Origin: Spirosoma pollinicola
GTDB lineage: Bacteria > Bacteroidota > Bacteroidia > Cytophagales > Spirosomataceae
Direction: 5' to 3'
DNA: 64,000 nucleotides
NCBI RefSeq assembly: GCF_002831565.1
Contig: NZ_CP025096.1
Span: 5,248,609-5,312,608 of the forward strand
Under the pieces are notes generated by a model, which saw only the letters and a program-made list of their open reading frames with translations, did no database searches and had not been told where the DNA came from. Each line of letters starts with the position of its first letter. Position 1 is the stretch's first letter. The translations under genes and the position numbers were made by a program. Positions 35,214 through 44,308 of the stretch are shown here, one piece after another.

Positions 35214-35303
35214 GAATCGGTTAAAAAAGGGAAAGGGAGTTTTTTTAGAACTTACTCTAAAATTAACCTACTGCCTGTCAATTTATTAAAAAATATTAGA
35301 AAC

Positions 35304-35370
35304 GTGTTGGTCTTGTGGTTTAGTTGGTGTGGTGTCAGGTTCAGGAACACCACACCAATCAAATCAACAC
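35304..35370. repeat. C-poor inverted repeat downstream of RidA's upstream neighbour susD
   Basis: A perfect 12-bp stem (TTGGTGTGGTGT at 35324-35335, complement at 35347-35358) extends outwards with GTGTTG/CAACAC pairing. The left arm is made almost only of G and T. It lies just after the SusD stop codon (35375) on the minus strand and may act as a terminator or 3'-end stabiliser. Confidence 0.75.
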
Positions 35371-35374
35371 TCAA

Positions 35375-36937
35375 TTACTTGTCCCACCAGACAACGCTGG
35401 AAAGCGTGTTTGTGCCGCCCTGACGGGTACGCGCGTCAAGGAAATTAGTTTTGTTGTAGGTTTCTTCTGAATCGGGGATAACAAAGCGGGTCGGGATTTT
35501 GCCGCCGGTGAGGTTCCCCGGATAGTTCGTTGGCGTGAGAGCCGGATAGCCTGTACGGCGCCAGTTGGAGAAGATCTCGTATTCATCTTCCAGAAAGAGC
35601 GACACCCATTTTTGCGTCTGGATCTGTTCCATTTGCTGCGCCACCGTGCCGCTGGTTTTGTAAGGATTGGCCGTTAGGTAAGCGTTGATACGAGCGTCGG
35701 AAATGGTGCCGCCGGTTCCGAACAATGCCCACTGCCGCATACCGGCTTTAACGGCATTGGGATAGGCTACCGCAGCCGTAGTTCCGCTGGCCCAGCCGCG
35801 TACCGAGGCCTCCGCCAGTAACAGGTTCGTTTCGGCATTTCCCAGAACGATCAGCGGGCTGCTGTACTTCAAGAGCGTGTTGGGGTTTGGCTCCGAGAAC
35901 GAATTGAAGTTGGCCGGTAAGTTGTTGTAGGCCGCGTTTGGCATGCCGCTTTGGAGGGCCGTTGTCGTATCAGCTGTGAAGGTTTTACCATCGGTAGTCG
36001 TCCAGACAATGGAAATCACGTTCAGACGTGGGTCTTTGGTATTCTTCAAATAGTCGATAAACGTTTTGGCATACTTGCCGCCTTCTACATTGTCGCCACC
36101 GGGTGTAACGTAGTCGGTGCTGATCAGGCCGTTGGCGATGAAGTTACGGCTGGCCGTCTGCGAACCGTCGACATAGGCAATGACTGCCCGGTCGGCATCG
36201 TCCAGAATGACACCCCCGGCAATGGCTTTTTCACTCCAGGTTTTGGCCAGAGCCGGGTCCACTTCGGTCAGGCGCATACCCAGGCGCAGCATCAGCGTGT
36301 AGGCAAATTTCTTCCACTTGGTAATGTCACCGCTATACATCAGGTCGGCCGTGCCGAAGGTCGCTTTGCTGGCGTCGAAAGCCGAAATCGATTCGTCAAG
36401 CTCTTTCAGCAGATCGGCGTAAATGGCTTGTTGCGTATCGTATTTGGGGCTGTAGTTTTTGTTAGAAAGGGCCTTCCCTGCGTCGAAATAGGGAATATCG
36501 CCATACATGTCCGTCAACCGGTGGAACATATACGCTTTCCAGATGCGAGCCGCCGACAGTTTATTGACATCGAGCGGACTGGTCGACACGGCGTCGATAA
36601 CCTGGCGAATGGAAATGACAGCTCCCTGTCCGGCCAGGGTTCCGGCGTAGGCGCTCCAGTTGCCGGTCGAGTAGCTATAATTGAAGTATTTGTCGCCTGC
36701 TGCCGGTACTTCCTTATAGGTTGCGAACTGCTGCATCGACTGGCCAATGGTCAGGTAAGCGGCTCCGGTAAAGTTGGTGCTTACCCCGTCGAGCTGGGCT
36801 CTGGTGAATAGATAGCCAGGCACAACTTCAGAATATTTATTCGGGTCCACGTTCATCTCTTCGAAACCTTTGTCGCAGGCCGATAAGAGTAGACACAGTG
36901 GAGCTATATACAGTATTTTTTGGATCAGATTGTTCAT
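35375..36937 (-). CDS. SusD/RagB-family lipoprotein (SusD-like 2 type)
   Basis: A 520-residue SusD-like glycan-binding lipoprotein from the ATG at 36937 (another ATG three codons upstream is possible). The lipobox Cys21 ends CLLLSAC, followed by DKGFEEMNVDPNKY. It contains ARIWKAYMFHRLTDMYGDIP and ends LSSVVWWDK, the marks of the SusD-like 2 group. It starts 18 bp after the SusC gene ends, forming a standard pair. It probably selects the substrate for the STN-type SusC. Confidence 0.94.
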   Translation of the reverse strand: MNNLIQKILYIAPLCLLLSACDKGFEEMNVDPNKYSEVVPGYLFTRAQLDGVSTNFTGAAYLTIGQSMQQFATYKEVPAAGDKYFNYSYSTGNWSAYAGTLAGQGAVISIRQVIDAVSTSPLDVNKLSAARIWKAYMFHRLTDMYGDIPYFDAGKALSNKNYSPKYDTQQAIYADLLKELDESISAFDASKATFGTADLMYSGDITKWKKFAYTLMLRLGMRLTEVDPALAKTWSEKAIAGGVILDDADRAVIAYVDGSQTASRNFIANGLISTDYVTPGGDNVEGGKYAKTFIDYLKNTKDPRLNVISIVWTTTDGKTFTADTTTALQSGMPNAAYNNLPANFNSFSEPNPNTLLKYSSPLIVLGNAETNLLLAEASVRGWASGTTAAVAYPNAVKAGMRQWALFGTGGTISDARINAYLTANPYKTSGTVAQQMEQIQTQKWVSLFLEDEYEIFSNWRRTGYPALTPTNYPGNLTGGKIPTRFVIPDSEETYNKTNFLDARTRQGGTNTLSSVVWWDK

Positions 36938-36955
36938 CGTCAGCATGTTAGTTGG

Positions 36956-39900
36956 TTAGAATTTCACCATTAAGTTGACCCCGAGGCTTCTGGTTCTGGG
37001 TACGCCAAACGCTTCCAGACCCTGTGCATTGGTGCTGGTATAGCCCGACTCCGGATCGAAATACTGATTCTTTTTGTCTTTGTAGAGAATGGCCAGATTA
37101 CGCGCCACGAACGAAATCGTTGCCGATTGCAGCTTCAGGAAGGGCAATTTGCTGACAGGCAGGTTGTAGCTCAGAATCACCTGACGAAGCTTCACGAAGT
37201 CGTTGTTGAACATGAATATGGAGGTGTAGTTCTTGTCGTTGTCGTAGTACGTATCGACTTCTTCTTTCGCCCATGTTTTGCTGTATGGGTTCCCCTCCGG
37301 CGTTACGCCCGTAACGGTGATACCGGTTTCACGACCCGGAAGCGTCTCCTGTGGCAGACCAAACCGATACGCATACTGGTACAGGTTCGAGTAAACGATG
37401 CTGCCGAATTTGCCATCGACCAGGATGTTCAGCGAGAAGTTTTTGTAACGGAAATTGTTGGTGATCCCCATCGTTAGTGGCGGGGTACCCTGTCCAATTT
37501 CTTGCAGATCACCCCGCACGGCGTAGCCGCTGGCCGTATTGAAAACAACATTACCACTGGCGTCAGTTTTTTTACTGTATCCCCAAACGGTACCATACGG
37601 TCTGTCCAGAACGTTCCGTACCAGTCCGCCACCAACACCAGTGCCCACGTCGATACCGGTTATGCCATCGGCAAGCCGTTCGATTTTGCTTTTGTTGTAG
37701 GCCATGTTGTAGCTAACATCCCAGGTAAAAGGGCCCTTGCTAACGGGCGTTCCGGTCAGCAGCAACTCAACACCCTTGTTGCTCAGCACACCCACGTTCA
37801 AGAGCGCAGAGGTATAACCCGACGAAAGGGCGATGTTGGACGTTACGATATCGTCGGTTGTTTTCCGGTTGTAGAGCGTCAGGTCAATACCCAGGCGGTT
37901 ATTCAGGAATTTGGCTTCGAAACCGCCTTCGTAGGTGGTTGAGGTTAGCGGTTTCAGGTCGGGGTTTGGCACCTGCGACGAAGACAGAACCTGTACCGGA
38001 CGGCCATTATGACCACCCTGCTGCATTGAATAGTACTGGTAAATCTGATACGCATTCACGGTAGCACCACCGACCTGTGCCCATGAGGCCCGTAGTTTGG
38101 CAAAGCTGATGGCTTTCGGCAAACGCATCGCATCCGTTAAAATCAACGAGCCTCCAACGGATGGGTAAAAGATGCTGTTGCTCTTTGGATTCAACACCGA
38201 GAACCAGTCCTGCCGACCGGACAGGGTCAGGTAGGCCACGTTTTTATACCCGAAATCGGCCGACGCGAATACCGAATTAATGGCACTCTTCAGGTAGGTT
38301 GGGGTGGTTGTCGAGGTCGCCAGGTTGGTGTAGCTGTAAAAATACGGCACCGTAAATTCGCTACCCGCAATAACGGTCTGATCGAAAATGCTCCGCTGGG
38401 CGTTGAGTCCCGCCAGCGCCGAGAAGCTTATGTTATTAAAATTGGTATTGTAGTTCAGCGTCAGCATGCCGTTGGTTTCCGACGAGGTCGTTTTCCGGGC
38501 TTCATACGTACCCAGCGGCTGATAGGCGTTGTTGGTTGGCTGGACATACTCCGACGAGAAACTATAGTAATCCTGGCTCACACTGCCTTTGAGGAACAGG
38601 TTGTCGAGAATGTCGTAGCGGATGCTTCCCTGGCTGATGAACCGGTGTTTAACGTCATTATTTTTGAATTTATTAATGACGAAATACGGGTTTGGTGCGG
38701 CAGGTACCGGGTTCCATTCCATCTCTTTGCCCGTTACTGGGTCATAACCCGGTGCCAGACTGCGAATGTCGACCACGTTGGCAATCAGGTAAGTAGCCCA
38801 GTGAGGGTTGAAATCGGCATACCCAACTTTAGGGCGGTTTGTGCCTTCTTCCACGTTGTACTGAAACACGGTTTCAACGCTCAGTTTTTTGCCCAGAAAG
38901 GCATTCATGCTGAGGTTCGCAATGCGTCGGGCAAACGAGGAGTTCGGTACGATGCTGTTCGATTGTGTATTGTTCAGACCCAGCCGAAAGTTCATCGTCT
39001 CGCTGCCACCGGTAAAGGCAATCGAGTTGATGTAGTTGCTCCCGGTGCGGTAGAAGTTCTTCAGGTTATCTTTCTGGGGCGAGTAAGGGTGCAATTGGCC
39101 GTCGACCTGAATGGTAGGCAGACCATCCATCCGGGCACCGTACGAAAGCCGTCCTGTACTTTTTGCCTCCGTAATGGTGGTTGGTTTTTTGCCATCCACC
39201 CCCTGGCCATATTCATACTGCCAGTTCGGAATTACGGCGATATCTTCAAAGGTGGTGTTGCTGTTAACCTCCACACCGATTCCTTTCTGGGAACGTCCTT
39301 TTTTGGTGGTGATAAGAATGACACCGTTGGAGGCACGGGCCCCGTAAAGGGCTGCCGCCGGGCCGCCTTTCAATACGCTGATCGACTCGATATCGTCCGG
39401 GTTTATTCCGCCGATACCATCGCCCCGGTCCACGTTCATACCGTTGCCATCGGCTGCGGTGCCACCTGGCGTGCTGTTGTCCATCGGCATCCCGTTGATG
39501 ACGTACAAGGGCTGGTTGTTTCCGTTCAGGGAGCCATTACCGCGGATAATGATCCGGCTTGAGCCGCCGGGGCCGGTGGCCATACCGGTTGCGTTTACCC
39601 CGGCAATTTTACCGGTCAGTGCATTGGCAACGTTGTTTTCACGGGCCTGGGTAAGCTCGTTTCCTTTCACTTCGGTAACGGCGTAGGAGAGGGCTTTTTT
39701 CTCCCGTGCAATACCAAACGCAGTAACCACCACTTCGCCGAGGGTACTGGCTTCCGGAACCAGACTTACCGACAGGTTACTCTGACTGCCCACGGTGACC
39801 TCCTGACGTTTGTAGCCCACAAAACTGAACACCAGTACGGCCGGTACGCCGTCGCGGCCCTGATCGGGAATGTCCAGCGAAAATGTGCCATCGGCAACGG

Positions 39901-40399
39901 TAGTTGTTCCCTTTTGGGTTTCTTTCAATACGACACTTACGCCAGGCAGTGTGGCTCCTTTTTCGTCGAGAACGACCCCGGTTATTTTGCGTTTTGGGGC
40001 TTCCTGTTTTGTTGCCGACTGGCCATTCGACTGCGACTCCTGCCGCTTCAGGATAATACGTTCTTGGAAAACCTCGTAGGCAACCTGATAGGGCGAAAGA
40101 ACCCGGTTGAGTACGTCGGAAAGTGATTCGTTCTGGAATTTATAATTGAGTTTACGCTCTGGCCCGAAGATTTGCGGGTTGTACAAAAACTTGACGTGCG
40201 TGACTGTCTCGATCTTGTCCAACACCTTTTCCACATCGGCGTTGGTCATCTGGAAGGTAACTTTTTGCTCAAGCACCTTCTGTCCATTTACCACGTGGGC
40301 ATGGACCAGGGTCACGAAAGCGACAGAAAGAAAGGCCTGGTAAAATCCAATGCGCATGATTTTCTGTAGTGTCTTTTGACAAAGTACTCGTTTTGACAT
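36956..40399 (-). CDS. SusC/RagA TonB-dependent transporter with STN signalling domain
   Basis: A 1147-residue protein from the ATG at 40399 (MSKRVLCQKT); a longer frame reaches 40453 but adds no signal-like sequence. After the signal comes an STN (secretin/TonB N-terminal) domain at about residues 40-120 (EQKVTFQMTNADVEKVLDKI and FQNESLSDVLNRVLSPYQVA), used to contact a FecR anti-sigma factor. A carboxypeptidase-D regulatory domain (GVVLDEKGATLPGVSVVLKE), a plug (IIIRGNGSLNGNNQPLYVING) and a barrel ending LGVNLMVKF follow. It lies downstream of the FecR gene, so the pair should sense substrate and switch on a sigma factor. It is the only STN-bearing SusC here. Confidence 0.95.
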   Translation of the reverse strand: MSKRVLCQKTLQKIMRIGFYQAFLSVAFVTLVHAHVVNGQKVLEQKVTFQMTNADVEKVLDKIETVTHVKFLYNPQIFGPERKLNYKFQNESLSDVLNRVLSPYQVAYEVFQERIILKRQESQSNGQSATKQEAPKRKITGVVLDEKGATLPGVSVVLKETQKGTTTVADGTFSLDIPDQGRDGVPAVLVFSFVGYKRQEVTVGSQSNLSVSLVPEASTLGEVVVTAFGIAREKKALSYAVTEVKGNELTQARENNVANALTGKIAGVNATGMATGPGGSSRIIIRGNGSLNGNNQPLYVINGMPMDNSTPGGTAADGNGMNVDRGDGIGGINPDDIESISVLKGGPAAALYGARASNGVILITTKKGRSQKGIGVEVNSNTTFEDIAVIPNWQYEYGQGVDGKKPTTITEAKSTGRLSYGARMDGLPTIQVDGQLHPYSPQKDNLKNFYRTGSNYINSIAFTGGSETMNFRLGLNNTQSNSIVPNSSFARRIANLSMNAFLGKKLSVETVFQYNVEEGTNRPKVGYADFNPHWATYLIANVVDIRSLAPGYDPVTGKEMEWNPVPAAPNPYFVINKFKNNDVKHRFISQGSIRYDILDNLFLKGSVSQDYYSFSSEYVQPTNNAYQPLGTYEARKTTSSETNGMLTLNYNTNFNNISFSALAGLNAQRSIFDQTVIAGSEFTVPYFYSYTNLATSTTTPTYLKSAINSVFASADFGYKNVAYLTLSGRQDWFSVLNPKSNSIFYPSVGGSLILTDAMRLPKAISFAKLRASWAQVGGATVNAYQIYQYYSMQQGGHNGRPVQVLSSSQVPNPDLKPLTSTTYEGGFEAKFLNNRLGIDLTLYNRKTTDDIVTSNIALSSGYTSALLNVGVLSNKGVELLLTGTPVSKGPFTWDVSYNMAYNKSKIERLADGITGIDVGTGVGGGLVRNVLDRPYGTVWGYSKKTDASGNVVFNTASGYAVRGDLQEIGQGTPPLTMGITNNFRYKNFSLNILVDGKFGSIVYSNLYQYAYRFGLPQETLPGRETGITVTGVTPEGNPYSKTWAKEEVDTYYDNDKNYTSIFMFNNDFVKLRQVILSYNLPVSKLPFLKLQSATISFVARNLAILYKDKKNQYFDPESGYTSTNAQGLEAFGVPRTRSLGVNLMVKF

Positions 40400-40574
40400 A
40401 GTTTTGGCTTTTGTCGGGTGAAAAATTCGGCACAATGATGTCCCACTCCGCATTATTGCGGATATCGTAATGAGCTTACACGAGGGGCGGTTTTAAGTCG
40501 GGGATGTTAGCGCATCTTCGACTTTTTTTGTGAGCATGTCGGGTCGTCGTTGACCATAGGCGATTGGTTGATTA

Positions 40575-40679
40575 GGTTATTGGTTAAGTGGTTAAATAGT
40601 GGAGTGGTTAATTGGTGGAGTGGTTTTATAGCTTGGTACTATTTAACCACTCCACTATTTAACTACTCCACCAATAACC
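40575..40679. repeat. C-poor inverted repeat between fecR and susC
   Basis: 37-bp arms (40575-40611 and 40643-40679) match at 34 of 37 positions. The left arm is almost free of C and internally repetitive (GTTAAATAGTGGAGTGGTTAA). It lies between the FecR stop codon (40685) and the SusC start, in a roughly 285-bp spacer that probably also holds the susC promoter. Confidence 0.88.
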
Positions 40680-40684
40680 AACAT

Positions 40685-41806
40685 TTAGCAGCCGTTACTG
40701 CTGATAATGATGGTGCCATCCACTTGCTTGTAGGTGGCGTTTATTGTGCGACAGATGAGTTCCAGTTTATCGAAAAGGGGTTCGTCGGAAAAGGACGCCG
40801 TAAGTGAGCAAGTGCGCATGACTTCTTCGTCGAAAACGATTTTTATGCCATACGACTGTTCGAGCGCCGTGAACACCTCGGCAATGGGTGCACGCTTGAA
40901 GGCAAATGTATGCTGTTGAGCCGCCTGCTCCAGCGGAACCGGCTTCTCCACTAAGCTCTTGGTTAAATGCGTTTCGGTTTCGGCGGGGGAAAAGACAATC
41001 TGCTGATTGGGCGTCAGGACAACACCTTCCAGCTTGTAGGTTTCTTTTTTTGCGTTGAGAGCTACCTGATCCTGCGTATAAACGGCCACCCGACCTGTTT
41101 TAACCATAACCTGCATTTGTCGGGCACCTTCAAAGGCCTGTACTGTAAAACTGGTGCCTAATACTTTAGTGACCAGTCCATTAGCATATACATAAAATGG
41201 CTTCGACGGATTCTTGGTGACCTCGAAAAAACCTTTCCCAGACAAATAAATTTCCCGTTTGGCACCCGCAAATGTGCTGGCGTAGCTCACCCGGCTTTTA
41301 GGGTAAAGCATGATCGTGCTTTTGTCCGGCAGGTTTACCAGTTGTGGGGCATTGGTCGTATTGCTTACCTCCAGAAGTGGCTCCGTTACCTGTGTTACCA
41401 ACTCGCTATAGGTCACGCCCGTTTTCTCAGTCTTTGGCTGAAGCAGATACCAGCCAAACAGACCAAGCACAACCAGAATACTGGCAGCCATGCCATACCG
41501 GATCGGCGCAAATTGAAACCACTTTACGGCGACAACCGGACGTTCAAGCGAGTCGTGTAACCGACGGATTTCTGACTGAATTTCTGAATCAGAAATGGCT
41601 ACCCGTTCCGAAAATTGCTGGTCGTAGGAGTGGTGCAGTGAAAGAAGCAGGGAAGCCGCTTTGTCAACGAGATCAGCTTTATCGGGATTTTGAATCAGCC
41701 ACTCCTGCCAGAAAGCACTGGCCGTTGGGTCATTGCTCAATTGCCAGCGTTGGAAAGACGAATCAAGGGCTAATTCTTCGGGTTCTACATCCCTGTACTC
41801 CTGCAT
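40685..41806 (-). CDS. FecR-family anti-sigma factor
   Basis: A 373-residue inner-membrane regulator. The N-terminal cytoplasmic part (1-100) would bind the sigma factor. One membrane helix lies at about 103-122 (YGMAASILVVLGLFGWYLL). The periplasmic FecR domain spans about 140-255 (TIMLYPKSRVSYASTF, YLSGKGFFEVTKN). A C-terminal DUF4974-like domain (APIAEVFTALEQSYGIKIVF) contacts the STN domain of SusC. The usual upstream ECF sigma gene is missing: the 287 bp before it contain only an inverted repeat, and the next gene is a dipeptidase. The partner may be the orphan sigma factor at 24395-25003 or one outside the window. Confidence 0.93.
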   Translation of the reverse strand: MQEYRDVEPEELALDSSFQRWQLSNDPTASAFWQEWLIQNPDKADLVDKAASLLLSLHHSYDQQFSERVAISDSEIQSEIRRLHDSLERPVVAVKWFQFAPIRYGMAASILVVLGLFGWYLLQPKTEKTGVTYSELVTQVTEPLLEVSNTTNAPQLVNLPDKSTIMLYPKSRVSYASTFAGAKREIYLSGKGFFEVTKNPSKPFYVYANGLVTKVLGTSFTVQAFEGARQMQVMVKTGRVAVYTQDQVALNAKKETYKLEGVVLTPNQQIVFSPAETETHLTKSLVEKPVPLEQAAQQHTFAFKRAPIAEVFTALEQSYGIKIVFDEEVMRTCSLTASFSDEPLFDKLELICRTINATYKQVDGTIIISSNGC

Positions 41807-41918
41807 ACGATCTAATGCGCTATTGGTGCATTTGAAGGAAAGATGCAGGAGTCGTTGGCGAATACTCTCTTTTCCGGAATTTTATTTTAATTTTTTTTAA
41901 AATGGCAGATTTTACCAT

Positions 41919-42090
41919 ACCCCGGATTGCATCCGGGGCTAACCATAGTCAACCCCTTTGGGGTTGGGGCATTGATGAGAACCCCGGAGGGGTTGACTTT
42001 GGCTAACCCCGGATGCAATCCGGGGTTAGCAGGTACTTCAGGGTATGACAGATGTGCCTTGTGGCAACAACCCCAACGGGGTTGACTATG
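41919..42090. repeat. Three-part inverted repeat upstream of fecR
   Basis: 39-bp arms (41919-41957 and 41988-42026) match at 36 of 39 positions. They begin ACCCCGGATTGCATCCGGGG, itself a palindrome. A third partial arm (AACCCCAACGGGGTTGACTATG, 42069-42090) repeats the inner edge. It lies between the dipeptidase stop and fecR, where a sigma gene would be expected. Confidence 0.9.
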
Positions 42091-42093
42091 CCA

Positions 42094-43173
42094 TCACCTC
42101 CACGCTCCCCGCAAAAACCGTAGCCAGTTTTTATGGAAGATATTTTCAATGTCCTCGGGCGAGTAGCCTCGCTTGGTGAGCAGTCCGGTCAGATTCTGTA
42201 AGTCGGCGATTGTGTCGAGGTCGCTGGGGGATTGTTCGATGCCGTACGTGCCGTCGAGGTCGCTGCCGATGGCAATGTGCTGGCTGTTGCCGGTGAGCTG
42301 ACAGATGTGGTCGTAGTGGTCGATGATGGTTTCGAGACTGATACCGAATTCGGTGGGGTTGCTCACGCGCTGGGTGAAACCGGGCTTCATCATCCAGGCG
42401 TCGAAGCACCCGCCAACGACCCCATCCCGTTCAGTTAACTGCTTGATCTGGTCGTCGGTGAGTTGCCGCTGGTGTGGCACCAACGCCCGACAGTTGTGGT
42501 GACTGGCCCAGACTGGCCCCTTGTATAAAGACAACGCTTCGGTAAAGCCGTCGTCGGTAAGGTGTGTTGCATCCAGAATAATCCCCAGCCGATCCATTTC
42601 CTTGACCAACTCGCGCCCTTGGGCGGTCAACGGACCCGTCAGGCCGGTGCCGGGCGCATACCGCCCCGTACTGTAATGCGCGGGGCCAAGTGCCCGTAAG
42701 CCATAGTTATAGGCTTTTTCGAGGTACGACAGGTTTACTATCGAGTCGGCACCTTCCAGACTGAGAATATAACCAACGGGCTTCTTGTCGTTGGCAATGC
42801 TTTCGTCGAGCCACAGCGTCAAGTGATTTTCGAGACTGGCCCGATCCAGAATCTGGACCATCTCGCCTGCATCGACCATTGTTTCGTACCAGGCCCGTTG
42901 CGCCTGCGTCATAGCCCAGGCCTGTTCGGGAGAGTTCCAGCCAGCACCGGGCAGGTTGCCGTTGCTTTGGTTGAAGCGGGCAATCTGCGTGGCTACCACC
43001 AGACCGATGTTGCCACGGCGGAGGTCGGGCAGGGAAACGGTGCCTTTCGCCCGGTCTATTTTATCGGTCAAATCCGCTTCCAGTTCGCGGAGTTGATAAG
43101 CCGAAAGCCGGTAGTCCCGGTTCCATTCGATGGCGTTCAGCGCCATGTCGAGGTGGGCGTCGATGATGAACAT
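42094..43173 (-). CDS. M19 (renal dipeptidase-like) dipeptidase
   Basis: A 360-residue zinc dipeptidase of the M19 family. I start at the ATG at 43173 (MFIIDAHLDMALNA) because the upstream codons to 43203 lie in an inverted repeat. The metal HxD is H7-D9; SLEGADSI carries the bridging glutamate, DATHLTDDGF and ASHHNCRAL the histidines, and IAIGSDLDGTYG the final aspartate. There is no signal peptide, so it should be cytoplasmic. M19 enzymes cleave dipeptides, including those with D-residues. Its place at the end of a sugar-acid operon is not explained. It shares the strand with the dehydrogenase-like gene 128 bp upstream. Confidence 0.9.
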   Translation of the reverse strand: MFIIDAHLDMALNAIEWNRDYRLSAYQLRELEADLTDKIDRAKGTVSLPDLRRGNIGLVVATQIARFNQSNGNLPGAGWNSPEQAWAMTQAQRAWYETMVDAGEMVQILDRASLENHLTLWLDESIANDKKPVGYILSLEGADSIVNLSYLEKAYNYGLRALGPAHYSTGRYAPGTGLTGPLTAQGRELVKEMDRLGIILDATHLTDDGFTEALSLYKGPVWASHHNCRALVPHQRQLTDDQIKQLTERDGVVGGCFDAWMMKPGFTQRVSNPTEFGISLETIIDHYDHICQLTGNSQHIAIGSDLDGTYGIEQSPSDLDTIADLQNLTGLLTKRGYSPEDIENIFHKNWLRFLRGAWR

Positions 43174-43188
43174 GTATGTGTTTAGTTT

Positions 43189-43294
43189 TGTACCAGACAG
43201 CATCCCTGCTGTCTGAGCGGAAGGCTAAGTGTTAGTGCAGGGAAATTTATCAGCCGCTATCGCGGCTCAGACAGCAGGGATGCTGTCTGGTACA
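43189..43294. repeat. GGCTAA-core inverted repeat, CAGACAGCA variant
   Basis: Perfect 30-bp arms (43189-43218 and 43265-43294, TGTACCAGACAGCATCCCTG...), each holding the palindrome CAGACAGCATCCCTGCTGTCTG. The inner edge reads AGCGGAAGGCTAA. It is related to the element at 63546-63666 and to the short form at 58621-58667. Confidence 0.95.
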
Positions 43295-43300
43295 GTCAGA

Positions 43301-44296
43301 CTAGTCTTCAGTATTTTCTCCCAGCTTCTTCTTCACCACATCGGCCGGGTATTTGAGGGCCAGTTTACGAATGTCGTAGCTGAATTCTTCGTAGGTTTCC
43401 TTCCAGAGTTTGGCTTCTTCAGGGGTGTATTCGTAGAACCCGTGGGCATTTTGTACGCCTTTGCCCCCCGCTTTCACAATATCGTCGATGAGTTTGGGTA
43501 CTTCGGTCTGGTTGCTAAGGGTCGGGAATAAATCTTTCATAACGGTGTGATAAGCCGCTACGCCCGTCAGGTCCATCCACCGGAAAACACCTACCAATGT
43601 CATCCAGTAGCCGGTATTGTTTCGGCAGGCGCGGTCCACATCCTCAACCGTAGCGTACCCGTTTTCTACCAGATTGAAAGCCTCGCGATACATAGCGTAG
43701 GCCAGCCGGTTAGCAATAAACCCCCGAATATCCTTGCGTACCAGCGTTGGTTCTTTGGCCCATAAATGCGCGAGTTCATAAAGCCAGTCGCCGGTTTGTT
43801 GATCGCTTAAGTCGCCACAGATGATTTCCAGAAAGCGGGTGGTGTGCGAAGGTTCGGCCCAATGCAGACCCAGAAATCGCTCCGGCAACCGAATTTGCCG
43901 CTGGAGAATACTGATCGGAATGGCCGAGGTGTTGCTGGTAATCACAGTATCATCGGCAACAACGGCGTCGATTTTGTTGTAAACGGCTTTCTTGATGGCG
44001 ATATCTTCGAGCGTACATTCAAGTACAAGCCTGCAGGGTTTCAGCAGGCCGTAGTCTTCGGTAATAGTCAGTTTCTCCAGGTAAAGCTCGGGGCTTTTGG
44101 TAATTAGTCCCTTGTCAAATGCTTTGGTCAGATGCTCCCGAATACGGGGCTCGGCCGTTTCCATATCGACCGGGAGCGGGGCAACGGCCACTACCGGATG
44201 ACCTGCAATCAGCAGACAGACGGTAATGCTACAGCCCATCAGACCCAGCCCTACGACGCTTACGGGTATTTCTGCCGGATTTAATGGTTGGTTCAT
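43301..44296 (-). CDS. 3-hydroxyacyl-CoA dehydrogenase family protein (possible L-gulonate-type dehydrogenase)
   Basis: A 331-residue NAD-dependent dehydrogenase with an N-terminal Rossmann motif VVGLGLMG (14-21), TSNTSAIPISILQ, and LHWAEPSH holding the catalytic-type histidine. The C-terminal 3HCDH domain includes FIANRLAYAMYREAFNLV. The same fold covers fatty-acid enzymes, carnitine dehydrogenase and L-gulonate 3-dehydrogenase. Because its neighbours are a hexuronate-type transporter and sugar-acid enzymes rather than CoA enzymes, a sugar-acid substrate is more likely than acyl-CoA (inference). It starts 12 bp after the MFS gene, so the two are cotranscribed. Confidence 0.87.
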   Translation of the reverse strand: MNQPLNPAEIPVSVVGLGLMGCSITVCLLIAGHPVVAVAPLPVDMETAEPRIREHLTKAFDKGLITKSPELYLEKLTITEDYGLLKPCRLVLECTLEDIAIKKAVYNKIDAVVADDTVITSNTSAIPISILQRQIRLPERFLGLHWAEPSHTTRFLEIICGDLSDQQTGDWLYELAHLWAKEPTLVRKDIRGFIANRLAYAMYREAFNLVENGYATVEDVDRACRNNTGYWMTLVGVFRWMDLTGVAAYHTVMKDLFPTLSNQTEVPKLIDDIVKAGGKGVQNAHGFYEYTPEEAKLWKETYEEFSYDIRKLALKYPADVVKKKLGENTED

Positions 44297-44308
44297 TTAA
44301 TGGCCAGG

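Noticed and set aside
35951-36811. 286-residue open frame antisense to susD
   Set aside because: Fully inside a well-supported SusD gene; no recognisable domain.
38645-39562. 305-residue open frame antisense to the STN-type susC
   Set aside because: A shadow of a strongly coding susC frame; composition and lack of motifs show it is not a gene.
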